DNA of 64,000 nucleotides from an uncultured Lachnospiraceae bacterium (GTDB taxonomy: Bacteria; Bacillota; Clostridia; Lachnospirales; Lachnospiraceae). Made by a program: the position numbers and the translations under genes. The stretch covers positions 1 through 64,000 of the forward strand of contig CAJTUA010000016.1 in the NCBI GenBank assembly GCA_910579615.1, read 5' to 3'. This document shows, piece by piece, positions 25,277 through 33,155 of this stretch. Numbering within the stretch: position 1 is the first letter of the stretch; every line of letters starts with the position of its first letter. The notes under the pieces are model-generated. The model had not been told where the DNA came from. It searched no databases and worked only from the letters and a program-made list of their open reading frames with translations.

Positions 25277-27139
25277 ATGGTTAAAAAAAAGAAAAAGTCA
25301 AATGATTTTAATAAGTGCTTTGTATGCAAAATAGTGATATTTTGTATATTGCTGTTTTGGCTGGATGAAATAATGGGAGTATGTACAGTATATGCAGCGG
25401 GGAATCCGGAAGTGCGAGATATAAACCTAAATCAAGAAGGGGAAATTGCAGGTCTTACTGACCCGAAACAGGCGTTGGGGGTGGATTCAGACTGGTCAGG
25501 CAATTATTTATATTTCGGAGAATATAAGCAAGGATGGTTTGCAGGGAAAGATTCTGTAAAATGGCGTGTTTTGGATGTAAATACAACGGAATATGGAAGA
25601 AAAGATGAGCCGACCATATTGTTGCTGTCCGATAAAGTTATAGGAAAGGTAGAGTTTAATTTTACTTCATATCAAGCGGAAGGGGAATACTATGTAGGTT
25701 CCGGAAACCCTCATTACGCAAATGAATACGCTTACAGTAATATCAGGAAATGGTTAAACAGTGAAGATTATGAAGCTTATGAAGAATCAAAATATTTCGA
25801 GGAAGGATTTTATGAAGGGGCATTCTCTTTGGGGGAGCAAAATGCTATTGCGCTAAGCATTAAAGGTGCTGACGAAGAAAATATGGGGTATCGCGATAAC
25901 AGTGGTCTTTCGCAAAATGGAACATATGACAAGGTTTTTTTGCTAAGCATAAATGAAGTGCTTAATCCGTCATATGGCTTTCTTGCCGGAAGTGAACAAG
26001 ACGATATAAAAACAACTAAACTGAAGGTAACTTCCTATGCAGGAAAGCATGGGGTGAAGGATAAAAACGACATTGCGGCGTGGTGGCTGCGCTCCGCAGT
26101 TCCCAATTCCAGCAATATTGTGTACTATATAAACAGCCAAGGAAAAACGGGAACAGCAAATGTCGGGGGTGGGTCTGGTATTGGTGTAGCACCGGCAATC
26201 AACTTGAAGTTATCTTCAATTGCATTTATATCCCAAAGCAGTAAGGGCAAAAATAGTAAGTTTGAAATGACATCCATACCGAAAGAAAATAACGAGTGGA
26301 AACTGACACTTTGGGGTGGAGATGGTTTTGCTGCATCCTGGGTAAAGGAAGAAGGAAAAACGGCAGTAATCCGTATTGATAATATTGGAACAGCAAATGA
26401 AGGAGTAGAGTATAATCAACTGTCAGCAATGTTAGTAAATGACGAAGGAACGGTTTTGAGCTATGGAAAAGTCAAAAAGAAGGCTGAAGTTGGGGAAGTG
26501 GAAATAAAGATACCAAAAGAGATGCCGATTGGTACATATGCGCTAAAGATTTTTGCGGAGAGTGTAAATGGAAAGGAGTACACAGATTTTGTTAGCAACA
26601 TGGTAGAATTTACGGTGCAAGTTTTGGATGCGGGAATTGCAAGAAGAACCCCAACGCCGATTCCAACACCGACTTTAACCCCGACTCCAACGCCAACGCC
26701 AACCTTGACTCCGACCCCAGAACCGACGCCGACCCCAGAACCGACACCAACCAAAGAGCCAACGCCAACTCCGGAACCAACACCACCCCCGGAGCCGACA
26801 GCAACGCCAGAGCCGACTTCGACCCCAACGCCAGAACCAACGCCAACTTTGGTTCCGGAGCAAACCCCAACCATGGAAGCAGCACCAAGTGTTGAGGTGG
26901 TTCCAACATCAGGGGCTGAGCCAACATCATGGACGGGCGCTACAGAGGCAGTGGAAACTGTACAGCGGATGGAAACAGACAATAGGCATAAAGAAGATGC
27001 GGAGTCCGATTTGGCAACCGATGCGAAGTCGAGTAAAGTAAGTGCTATAGTTATTATCTGTGCGTCGGCAGCTGCAGTTGCATTCGGTGTTGGAATAGGA
27101 ATAAGTAGATTTAGCAAGAAGAATAGTGAAGATGATTAA
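25277..27139 (+). CDS. Membrane-anchored DUF6273 surface protein with Pro/Thr stalk
   Basis: Exported protein of 620 residues. A Lys-rich N-terminus and a hydrophobic helix (about 17-38) form the signal or signal anchor. Residues about 75-320 match the DUF6273 domain (YLYFGEYKQ, WRVLDV, WWLRSAVPNS, VAPAINLKL). A second beta-rich domain (about 340-450, WKLTLWGGDG, VEIKIPKEMP) follows, then a stalk of TP and PEPTP repeats (about 457-545), and finally a membrane helix (about 587-609) with a short basic-acidic tail. The layout is a head held through the cell wall by a rigid stalk. The gene is AT-rich with AAA/ATA/GGA codons, unlike the flanking loci. The next gene starts 12 bases after its stop. 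No enzymatic motif is seen. Confidence 0.8.
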   Translation: MVKKKKKSNDFNKCFVCKIVIFCILLFWLDEIMGVCTVYAAGNPEVRDINLNQEGEIAGLTDPKQALGVDSDWSGNYLYFGEYKQGWFAGKDSVKWRVLDVNTTEYGRKDEPTILLLSDKVIGKVEFNFTSYQAEGEYYVGSGNPHYANEYAYSNIRKWLNSEDYEAYEESKYFEEGFYEGAFSLGEQNAIALSIKGADEENMGYRDNSGLSQNGTYDKVFLLSINEVLNPSYGFLAGSEQDDIKTTKLKVTSYAGKHGVKDKNDIAAWWLRSAVPNSSNIVYYINSQGKTGTANVGGGSGIGVAPAINLKLSSIAFISQSSKGKNSKFEMTSIPKENNEWKLTLWGGDGFAASWVKEEGKTAVIRIDNIGTANEGVEYNQLSAMLVNDEGTVLSYGKVKKKAEVGEVEIKIPKEMPIGTYALKIFAESVNGKEYTDFVSNMVEFTVQVLDAGIARRTPTPIPTPTLTPTPTPTPTLTPTPEPTPTPEPTPTKEPTPTPEPTPPPEPTATPEPTSTPTPEPTPTLVPEQTPTMEAAPSVEVVPTSGAEPTSWTGATEAVETVQRMETDNRHKEDAESDLATDAKSSKVSAIVIICASAAAVAFGVGIGISRFSKKNSEDD

Positions 27140-27151
27140 GGAGATAACAAA

Positions 27152-27649
27152 ATGAAAAGAAATACTAAAAAAAACTTACTCAAAGTTTTTTGGGAAAACC
27201 AAACGGGTGGAATTTCGGGATTATTATTAGTAGTAGTAATAATAATCGTTGTGTTGGCTTCGCTGGGAATAGGATTTGGACTTGGAAAGGGAACAGGTAA
27301 GGGTGTGGGAAATGGTGAGGGTGAGAGTCAGGGTCAGGAGTATATCCCGGACGGTGAAAAAGATGAGGTTGTGGATAATGTAATTCCGTCTGATTTTCCA
27401 ACAGTTACACTTGCGCCGAAGGAGTTTTCTGTTATTGTAGACAGGACTGAAATTTTATTTGACAATGAGAAATTTAGCAATGCGCAAAGCTTAATTGATG
27501 TTATACAGAAAAAAGTGGAAGCAGGAGATAGTATCTTAATTATTTTGCATGATGAAAATGCAATAGCGGATACATTAGAGGATGTGAAGAATGCGCTGGA
27601 TAGAAATAAAATTTTGTGGGTGACACCGACTCCGGTATTGAAAGAATAA
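27152..27649 (+). CDS. Single-pass membrane protein with TolR/ExbD-like outer domain
   Basis: Protein of 165 residues: a basic N-terminus, one long hydrophobic helix (about 21-44, rich in Val and Ile), a Gly-rich flexible linker, and a C-terminal domain (about 88-165). That domain reads FSVIVDRTEILFDNEKFSN, then ILIILHDENAIADTLEDVKN, the strand-helix-strand-helix pattern of the ExbD/TolR periplasmic domain (the hDENAIADTLEDVKNAL stretch resembles the rADktv..evm..l part of ExbD). The helix lacks the Asp that conducts protons in ExbD, so it may be a non-catalytic partner of the 28315 gene. AAGGAG precedes the ATG. The assignment rests on pattern, not a profile search. Confidence 0.5.
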   Translation: MKRNTKKNLLKVFWENQTGGISGLLLVVVIIIVVLASLGIGFGLGKGTGKGVGNGEGESQGQEYIPDGEKDEVVDNVIPSDFPTVTLAPKEFSVIVDRTEILFDNEKFSNAQSLIDVIQKKVEAGDSILIILHDENAIADTLEDVKNALDRNKILWVTPTPVLKE

Positions 27650-27736
27650 ATGAAAGCAGAAAATGAGCGAATATTTGACAGGGATATTCTGAATGGCAGA
27701 GGAAAAATTGTCGTAACTGAAAAATTAGTGAAATAA
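27650..27736 (+). CDS. Possible 28-residue peptide gene (uncertain)
   Basis: An ATG directly abuts the stop codon of the preceding gene (TAAATG) and opens a 28-codon frame ending in TAA (KIVVTEKLVK at its C-terminus). It has no good ribosome site of its own but could be read by re-initiation. Downstream (27760-27873) there are only very short frames behind ribosome-site-like sequences, so this 244-base gap may instead be the remnant of a lost gene. Confidence 0.25.
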   Translation: MKAENERIFDRDILNGRGKIVVTEKLVK

Positions 27737-27893
27737 AAAGAATGATGTGAAAAGAACCTGGAGGATTTGCGATGGTACAGTGACACAATAAGAAAAAAGA
27801 GGACAGGAAAATCCAATTAGGAGAAATTTGGGTGAAATTGTCGCGTAAAAGATACAAATTCCCATTTTTATAGAAAGCGAGGAGTAATTTAAT

Positions 27894-28295
27894 ATGTTTA
27901 AGAAAGTTTTGAATATCGCATATAATAATATGACAGAGATTGATAAAGCCATTATTTTTGTTGGAGTAATTTCGCTTGCCTTTATATTCTTCCTGGCGGC
28001 AATCAAGATTTTTGGGCGTGGTAAAATGAATAATTCTCTTATGAAAGCCTGTTTGAAATTAAGTTCACTTTATCAATATGGAATTGAAGCTTGTCCATTA
28101 TTAGGGACTCTTGGCACCGTTGTTTCTCTCATTGCAAATTCAATCAATACATCAGAATTGCAAAATAGTTTTTTATATGCTTTAACCTCAACTCTATGGG
28201 GGTTGATTATGGCACTTATTTGTAAGGCGTTTGAAAGTGTATTCGAATTAAATGGTTATTTTGAAACTAAGGTGGAGGAAGAATCGTGCAGATAA
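27894..28295 (+). CDS. Minimal TolQ/ExbB/MotA-like channel protein
   Basis: Integral membrane protein of 133 residues with three hydrophobic segments (about 17-40, 61-83 and 92-111). The motif PLLGTLGTVVSLI, followed by FLYALTSTLWGLIMALIC, is the pore-lining signature of ExbB and TolQ (PLLGLLGTV... and AL.TTA.GL.VAI). It is much shorter than ExbB (about 240 residues): the cytoplasmic loop between helices 1 and 2 is reduced to about 20 residues. CGAGGAG precedes the ATG. With the next gene it would form an ion-conducting stator. In a monoderm, an outer-membrane task is not possible, so it should drive something in the membrane or wall. Confidence 0.6.
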   Translation: MFKKVLNIAYNNMTEIDKAIIFVGVISLAFIFFLAAIKIFGRGKMNNSLMKACLKLSSLYQYGIEACPLLGTLGTVVSLIANSINTSELQNSFLYALTSTLWGLIMALICKAFESVFELNGYFETKVEEESCR

Positions 28296-28314
28296 AAAAT
28301 AAGGGGAAATCGTA

Positions 28315-28956
28315 ATGAAAAAGAAGAGTATGATGAGAAAAATTGTAAATTTATCACCGCTCGTTGACGTTTTTATGATAGTCATTTTTTGGTATATTAT
28401 GTTTAGCAATCAAAATTTGCAAAACCAGGAGGCGAATTCGCAAATTGTAATTGAGGGATTACAGCAAGAAGTTAAAGGGTTGGAGGAGAATCTGGAAAAA
28501 ACAGAAGTCGCAAAAGGAGCTTCAGACGAGTATATAGAAGAATTGCTAGAGGAATTAAAGCGTTTAAAAGAGGAATTGACAGAAATAGAAGGGAATGCGG
28601 CAGTTTTAACAACGGAAAATGAAAAGTTGGCAGCTTTATTGGAGCAAGAAGGGCAATACTTAGTATTGCAGTTAACCGGAGGAGTTGAAAAGTTACGAAT
28701 TCTTGAGGTTACATATGAGGGAAACTTAGAGCGGATTACGTTTACAGATGATGAATTACAAACAATGCAGAATAATCTTGAAGTTATGGTTTTGAAATAT
28801 TTAGAAAATAACACGCGGTTGAGTGTCCTTTTTCTATATTCGGGCAATAATTCATTTGCGAAGGATGTTTCGGCGATTGGTGGGGTGTTGGAGAAGATAC
28901 AAAAAGAAAATTATTTTGTGTACACAAAGATGAACTTGACTAAATCGGGAATATGA
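28315..28956 (+). CDS. TolR/ExbD/MotB-like stator protein with coiled coil
   Basis: Protein of 213 residues. The N-terminal basic stretch leads into a membrane helix SPLVDVFMIVIFWYIM (about 14-29) that has an Asp close to its start, as in the ExbD/TolR signature PLIDV. A Glu/Leu-rich coiled coil follows (about 38-108), and then a C-terminal alpha/beta domain (about 115-210, LSVLFLYSGNNSFAKDVSAI), again comparable with ExbD's outer domain. The ribosome site AAGGGG precedes the ATG and the gap to the TolQ-like gene is 19 bases. No OmpA-type peptidoglycan-binding motif is visible. It is the likely ion-binding partner of the 27894 protein. Confidence 0.6.
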   Translation: MKKKSMMRKIVNLSPLVDVFMIVIFWYIMFSNQNLQNQEANSQIVIEGLQQEVKGLEENLEKTEVAKGASDEYIEELLEELKRLKEELTEIEGNAAVLTTENEKLAALLEQEGQYLVLQLTGGVEKLRILEVTYEGNLERITFTDDELQTMQNNLEVMVLKYLENNTRLSVLFLYSGNNSFAKDVSAIGGVLEKIQKENYFVYTKMNLTKSGI

Positions 28957-29023
28957 TTGATGGAAAATGATAAACGGAGGGTTGGAATTCTATTAAAGTA
29001 GTGGAGAGGAACGATGCGGGGGT

Positions 29024-29072
29024 GCGGACAAATTTTTGCTCTGGTTGCATAACCAGACCAGAAATTTGCCGC
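29024..29072 (+). terminator. Terminator hairpin after the TolQR-like cassette
   Basis: GCGGACAAATTTTTGCTCTGGTT (in parts) pairs with AACCAGACCAGAAATTTGCCGC around GCAT, with three mismatches; about nine C and four T follow. It closes the AT-rich cassette. Confidence 0.65.
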
Positions 29073-29189
29073 CCCCCCCCTTTTCGCATTTTTTCATTTT
29101 AATTATTCCGTCTTAAAACATAACAGACACCTGTCACGTTCCTTATGTTATCATTACCACACCATAAACAGCAAAGGAGCACAGCCGTC

Positions 29190-29288
29190 ATGACCAACAA
29201 AGCCAAAAGAACAAACCAAAAACCAGCCAAAACCGCCCTGGCTCATCCTCTCTTTCCCAACATCTTAAAGGCGCTTCACCAATTCTAG
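29190..29288 (+). pseudogene. 32-codon open frame with good ribosome site, probably a gene remnant
   Basis: AAAGGAG precedes an ATG that opens a 32-codon frame rich in Lys and Asn and ending in LFPNILKALHQF. It lies directly before the ABC exporter fragment and is probably the surviving 5' end of that gene, cut off by a deletion. No independent function can be suggested. Confidence 0.35.
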
Positions 29289-29294
29289 CAGGGC

Positions 29295-29438
29295 GACCCG
29301 TCCAGTGCATTGAATCCGATTGCGGAGGAAGGGACACACGAGGAATTGATGGAGAAAAATGGTCGTTATGCAAAGATGTTCCGTCTGCAGGCGAAGAATT
29401 ATCAGGAATCGAACGGAGGTGGGTTGTATGCAGGATAA
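29295..29438 (+). pseudogene. Remnant of an ABC exporter ATPase (internal deletion)
   Basis: The frame reads DPSSALNPIAE and continues directly into EGTHEELMEKNGRYAKMF, ending in KNYQESNGGGLYAG. In an intact exporter such as the one at 52845, the Walker B/D-loop DPIAE and the segment AEEGTHEELLEK are about 50 residues apart. The joint falls on ATTGCGGAG, a sequence that resembles both flanks, as expected from a deletion between short repeats. Everything upstream, including membrane segments and Walker A, is missing. Confidence 0.7.
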
Positions 29439-29550
29439 GAAAACAAAAAACAGGAAGTACAAGGAACTGGGAGAGGGGAAATTGGAAGAAATAAATCCGA
29501 AGAATTCCCGAAAAGCAGGTTCAAAAAAGATGCGCGTGGAAAGGTTGTGA
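29428..29550 (+). pseudogene. 40-codon Lys-rich frame overlapping the exporter remnant
   Basis: An ATG behind GGAGGTGGGTTGT opens a 40-codon frame (KKTKNRKYKELGEGKLEE). Its position matches the start of the second exporter in the intact pair at 52.8-56.9 kb, where the second gene also overlaps the end of the first. It is likely the decayed 5' end of that partner. Confidence 0.3.
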
Positions 29551-29568
29551 AAATGGATTTGATGTGTT

Positions 29569-29847
29569 ATGATTGTGATACTTACTACGATAATTTTGTG
29601 GTGGCGGCAGCGCAGCTTGAGGAAATATTGCGTTGACCGGATTGAGAATGTTATGATGCATGGCAGGAAGGAGGGCGAGGCGCAGAAAGTGGCGATTGCG
29701 CGGCTGTCCGCCAGGAAGGAACAGATGCGGCTTGCAATTTTGGATGAGCCGTCCAGTGTGCTTGACCCGTGCGCGGAGTATGAGCGGAATAAAAATATTA
29801 TGGAGCGTGTAGGGGATGCCACAAAGAAAGGTGGTGATAAATCATGA
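29569..29847 (+). pseudogene. Remnant of a second ABC exporter ATPase
   Basis: The frame contains GEAQKVAIARL followed by AILDEPSSVLDPCAEYER, the signature and Walker B/D-loop of an ABC exporter in their normal order, after a short hydrophobic stretch. Walker A and nearly all of the membrane domain are absent. The order (a GTHEEL-type fragment, then a GEAQK-type fragment) copies the intact pair at 52845-56883, so this is a decayed tandem exporter. The 3' end overlaps the DUF3842 gene. Confidence 0.65.
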
Positions 29848-30254
29848 ATATACTTGTAATTGATGCCCAGGGCGGAGGTATCGGAAAGCAGCTTGTCTCC
29901 GCGTTAAAGTCAAATTTTCCGGCAGCCCGCATCGTGGCGGTCGGGACGAATACCATTGCGACCACCGCCATGCTCAAAGCCGGGGCGGACGATGCGGCAA
30001 CGGGTGAAAATGCCGTTGTGGTTAACAGCAGGCGGGCGGATGTGATTGCCGGACCTGTCGGCATTGTGATTGCAGATGCCCTGCTCGGTGAAGTTACGCC
30101 GTTGATGGCGAAGGCTGTTGCGCAGAGCAATGCCAGGCGAATCCTGATACCAATCAACCACTGCGATAATATTGTAGTCGGCGTGGGTGATTTGAATATC
30201 GGTAAGCTGATTCGGGACGTGGTGGAAGAAATTGGAAAATTGCAGAAGTGTTAA
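29844..30254 (+). CDS. DUF3842 family protein
   Basis: Cytoplasmic protein of 136 residues with a Rossmann-like start (NILVIDAQGGGIGKQLVSAL) and conserved ADVIAGPVGIVIADALLGE and ILIPINHCDNIVVG segments, as in DUF3842 proteins of Clostridia. GAAAGGTGGTGAT precedes the ATG. No function is established. It lies upstream of a peptide/nickel-type transporter but is separated from it by a promoter and terminator, so it is probably not part of that operon. The gene looks intact, unlike the exporter remnants just before it. Confidence 0.85.
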   Translation: MNILVIDAQGGGIGKQLVSALKSNFPAARIVAVGTNTIATTAMLKAGADDAATGENAVVVNSRRADVIAGPVGIVIADALLGEVTPLMAKAVAQSNARRILIPINHCDNIVVGVGDLNIGKLIRDVVEEIGKLQKC

Positions 30255-30293
30255 ACGAGATTTTCCGCGCCGGAATTTTTGCATCTGCGCATA

Positions 30294-30322
30294 TTGATTT
30301 TTTGCCTGCCTTGTTGTATAAT
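30294..30322 (+). promoter_or_regulatory. Promoter of the peptide/nickel-type ABC operon leader
   Basis: TTGATT (30294-30299) and TATAAT (30317-30322) with a 17-base spacer; transcription would start near 30329 and run through a structured leader before the operon. Confidence 0.7.
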
Positions 30323-30328
30323 ATCCCG

Positions 30329-30450
30329 GGCAGCACGAAGCTGCCTTGGTCAGCGCAGAAGCGTTGAGGATTGGATTTCGGAAAATATTTGCTGGAACGT
30401 ATGCTTAGAAAGCACACAATTTCCCAGAAGGGAAGCGGTGTGCTTTTTTT
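30329..30450 (+). ncRNA. Structured leader with terminator, possible riboswitch or attenuator
   Basis: The leader contains GGCAGC-ACGAA-GCUGCC, then CAGCGC-AGAA-GCGUUG, a less structured stretch, a small GCUU-AGA-AAGC stem, and finally a terminator (30410-30450) with stem AAGCACAC/GTGTGCTT, inner stem TTCCC/GGGAA and eight U. The GCUU-AGA-AAGC stem shares bases with the left arm of the terminator and so competes with it. The layout is that of a ligand- or translation-controlled leader of a transporter operon. I do not recognise a known riboswitch class; a comparison with metal-sensing classes would be sensible given the transporter family. Confidence 0.5.
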
Positions 30451-30551
30451 TGGTGTGTGGAAGCATGAATGGAAGCTGTCCGCCCGCAGGTATCAAAGAA
30501 ATCCGGGATTCCTGAACCGAATACAATACCACAAGAAAGGATAATACAAAG

Positions 30552-32141
30552 ATGAATATGAAAAAGCTTTCCGCATGGCTTTTGTCCGCTATGGTGCTGT
30601 TTTCGCTTTGCTCCTGCGGAAACGAACCCGCCACATCGGGGGAGCGTGACAGCGTAGTGATTGCCATTGGCTCCGAACCGGAAACACTTGACCCGACAAA
30701 GGGTTGGGGGCATGGGAATTCTCCTATTGTGCAGAGCACGCTTGTAAAGTACACCGCCAATCTGACGTTTGAAAATGACCTCGCAACCAGTTATGAGCTT
30801 TCGGAGGATGCCCTGACCTGGACTTTTACCATCCGCGATGATGTGACCTTTACCGACGGGGAAAAGCTGACTGCATCGGATGTTGCCTTCACGCTGGAAA
30901 CTGCAAAAGCGGCGCGGGGCTCCGTTGACCTTACATACATGGAAAGTGCCGTGGCGCAGGATGATACCACGGTTGTTGTTACCTTGTCAAAGCCCACTTC
31001 CATCTTCCTGAACACGCTTGCATCCGTTGGCATTGTTCCGCAGCACGCTTACTGTGAGGATTATGGAATGCACCCGATTGGTTCTGGCCCTTACAAGTTT
31101 GTCGAGTGGAAAGCGCAGGAGCAAATTATATTCACTGCCAATGAAGATTATTACGGCGGCGTTCCTGCGATTAAGAATGTAACAGTTGTATTCATGTCCG
31201 AAGATGCCGCGCTGGCCGCCGTTTTGGCGGGGGAAGTCGATGTTGCCTATTCTAGTGCAACCCTTGGCACAACAGAGGTTCCCGGTTACCATGTAAAGGC
31301 AATCACCTCCGCGGACAACCGCGGCTTTACGCTCCCGCTTCTCCCGGATGAAGGCAGAACCACCGGAAGCGGCGCGCCAATTGGCAATGATGTAACCTGC
31401 AATATCGAAATCCGCCAGGCAATCGCGTATGCAATCGACCGCCAACAGGTTGCCGACATTGTTTTGAATGGGTTTGCCAGACCCGCATACTCGGAAAATG
31501 ATGGTATGCCATGGAACAATCCGGAAGTTGCCATCAAAACCGATGCCGAATATGCCCGGAAACTGCTTGCGGATGCCGGGTGGGCGGATAGCGATGGCGA
31601 CGGCATTGTGGAAAGAGATGGCCTGAGGGCTGAAATCAATTGCATCTATCCTTCCGGTGATTCGGTTCGTCAGGCGGTAGCGATGGCGGCGGCGGAACAG
31701 GTTAAGGAAGTTGGCATCCAAATCAATGTCGAAGGTGTCAGCTGGGATGAAATCACGAAGAGGATGTTTTCGGAAGCGGTTATGATGGGCTGGGGCAGCG
31801 CAATTCCGAATGAGACTTACTATCTGTATCGTTCCGAAGGTGCCCTGTTGGATGATTTCTATAATCCGGAGGGCTACATGAGCGATGTGACGGATGGTTA
31901 CCTGAAAGCTGCCATGGAGGCGCTGACCGTAAAAGAGGCGAATGAGAACTGGCAGAAAGCCCAGTGGGATGGCAGCACCGGGACTGCCATGCGGGGCGAA
32001 TGTCCCTGGGTATGGATTGTGAACCTTGACCATGTGACCTATGTCCGCGACGGCCTGTCCATCGGGGAACAGCCAATCCACGGGCATGGCCACGGTTTGC
32101 CGCTGATTCAGAATCTGCACGAGTGGAGATGGGTGGAATAA
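30552..32141 (+). CDS. Peptide/nickel-type ABC transporter substrate-binding lipoprotein
   Basis: Extracellular family 5 solute-binding protein of 529 residues. The signal peptide ends in a lipobox (LCSC). The family signature appears as ATSYELSEDALTWTFTIRDDVTF and GEKLTASDVAFTLE; EIRQAIAYAIDRQQVADIVL is also typical. It delivers its ligand to the two permeases encoded downstream. This family includes dipeptide, oligopeptide, nickel and opine-metallophore binders, and the sequence alone does not choose among them. AAAGGAT lies 10 bases before the ATG; a second ATG two codons later is equally possible. The gene follows the terminator-bearing leader at 30329-30450, so expression is probably set by antitermination. 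Confidence 0.92.
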   Translation: MNMKKLSAWLLSAMVLFSLCSCGNEPATSGERDSVVIAIGSEPETLDPTKGWGHGNSPIVQSTLVKYTANLTFENDLATSYELSEDALTWTFTIRDDVTFTDGEKLTASDVAFTLETAKAARGSVDLTYMESAVAQDDTTVVVTLSKPTSIFLNTLASVGIVPQHAYCEDYGMHPIGSGPYKFVEWKAQEQIIFTANEDYYGGVPAIKNVTVVFMSEDAALAAVLAGEVDVAYSSATLGTTEVPGYHVKAITSADNRGFTLPLLPDEGRTTGSGAPIGNDVTCNIEIRQAIAYAIDRQQVADIVLNGFARPAYSENDGMPWNNPEVAIKTDAEYARKLLADAGWADSDGDGIVERDGLRAEINCIYPSGDSVRQAVAMAAAEQVKEVGIQINVEGVSWDEITKRMFSEAVMMGWGSAIPNETYYLYRSEGALLDDFYNPEGYMSDVTDGYLKAAMEALTVKEANENWQKAQWDGSTGTAMRGECPWVWIVNLDHVTYVRDGLSIGEQPIHGHGHGLPLIQNLHEWRWVE

Positions 32142-32159
32142 TCCTGTGGGGGTGTTTTT

Positions 32160-33155
32160 ATGAAAGGGACTTTAGGGCGGCTCGCCCGTATCTTTTTTAC
32201 ATACAGCGTCAAGGTCATTTCGCTGTTGCTGGCCGTGAGTGCAATATCGTTTGTGCTCATCAGCGCATCACCTGTTGACCCTGTGCAGCAGTATATCCTG
32301 GGGTTAGGAACCACAATCTCACCGGAGCAAAGAGCGGAAATGGAAGATTACTGGGGTGTGGATGAGCCGCCGCTTCAACGGTATTTTGGTTGGCTCTCTG
32401 AGCTTTTGCACGGGAATTTCGGCGAGTCTGCAATCTACCGAAGGCCGGTTGCGGACATCATCAGAGAGCGGTTTGCAAATTCGCTTGCGCTCATGTTGTG
32501 CGCATGGGTGTTATCCGCTGTGATTGGCTTCGGGCTTGGCTGTATTATGGGAATGTATCATGGCAGGTTGCCGGACGGGATACTCAAAAAAATTTGTTAC
32601 ATCTTAAGCGCAATACCGACGTTTTGGCTCGGGCTTGTGCTGTTGTTGGTGTTTTCCGTGCGGCTCCGATGGTTTCCCATTGGTTTTTCGAGCCCGATTG
32701 GGGTTCTTAACGAGAATGTTACTATATGGCAGAAGCTTCACCACCTGATATTGCCCGCATTTACGTTAAGCCTGATGTCTTTTGCCAACATTGCCCTGCA
32801 CACCCGGCAAAAGCTTATCGACGTGCAGGGCAGCGAATATGTGCTGTTTGCTAAGGCGCGGGGGGAAGGGAAATGGACAATCCTGCGCCGCCACGGGGTG
32901 CGCAATATTCTACTTCCCGCACTGAGCCTGCAGTTTGCTTCCTTTGCCGAGTTGTTTGGAGACTCGGTTATGGCAGAAAATGTATTCAGCTATCCCGGGC
33001 TTGGCAGCGCGGTATCCGCGGCGGGGCTGAATTCGGATGTGCCGCTGCTGTTGGGCGTTACACTGTTTTCCGCGCTGTTTGTATGCACGGGCAATATGGT
33101 TGCAAATCTGCTTTATGGGGTTGTTGACCCGCAGATTCGGGAGGTGGGTGAATGA
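32160..33155 (+). CDS. Peptide/nickel ABC transporter permease (DppB/NikB type)
   Basis: Membrane subunit of 331 residues, with the N-terminal helix and large outer loop characteristic of DppB/NikB (SPVDPVQQYILGLG) and the ATPase-docking EAA-type segment AKARGEGKWTILRRHGVRNI. About six membrane helices. It starts 18 bases after the binding-protein gene and ends overlapping the start of the next permease by four bases (ATGA), which indicates coupled translation. Confidence 0.92.
   Translation: MKGTLGRLARIFFTYSVKVISLLLAVSAISFVLISASPVDPVQQYILGLGTTISPEQRAEMEDYWGVDEPPLQRYFGWLSELLHGNFGESAIYRRPVADIIRERFANSLALMLCAWVLSAVIGFGLGCIMGMYHGRLPDGILKKICYILSAIPTFWLGLVLLLVFSVRLRWFPIGFSSPIGVLNENVTIWQKLHHLILPAFTLSLMSFANIALHTRQKLIDVQGSEYVLFAKARGEGKWTILRRHGVRNILLPALSLQFASFAELFGDSVMAENVFSYPGLGSAVSAAGLNSDVPLLLGVTLFSALFVCTGNMVANLLYGVVDPQIREVGE

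Noticed and set aside
26649..26870. Short regular repeats that might suggest a CRISPR array
   Set aside because: Units are 6-12 bases, in frame, and code for TP/PEPTP; there are no spacers.
26461..27117. Val/Gly-rich frames antisense to 26.5-27.1 kb
   Set aside because: They are the complement of the Pro/Thr stalk codons of the DUF6273 protein; the low-complexity composition explains the open frame.
27832..27873. 13-codon GTG frame behind a ribosome-site-like TAGGAG
   Set aside because: Too short to support as a gene; it may be a relic in the gap before the TolQ-like gene.
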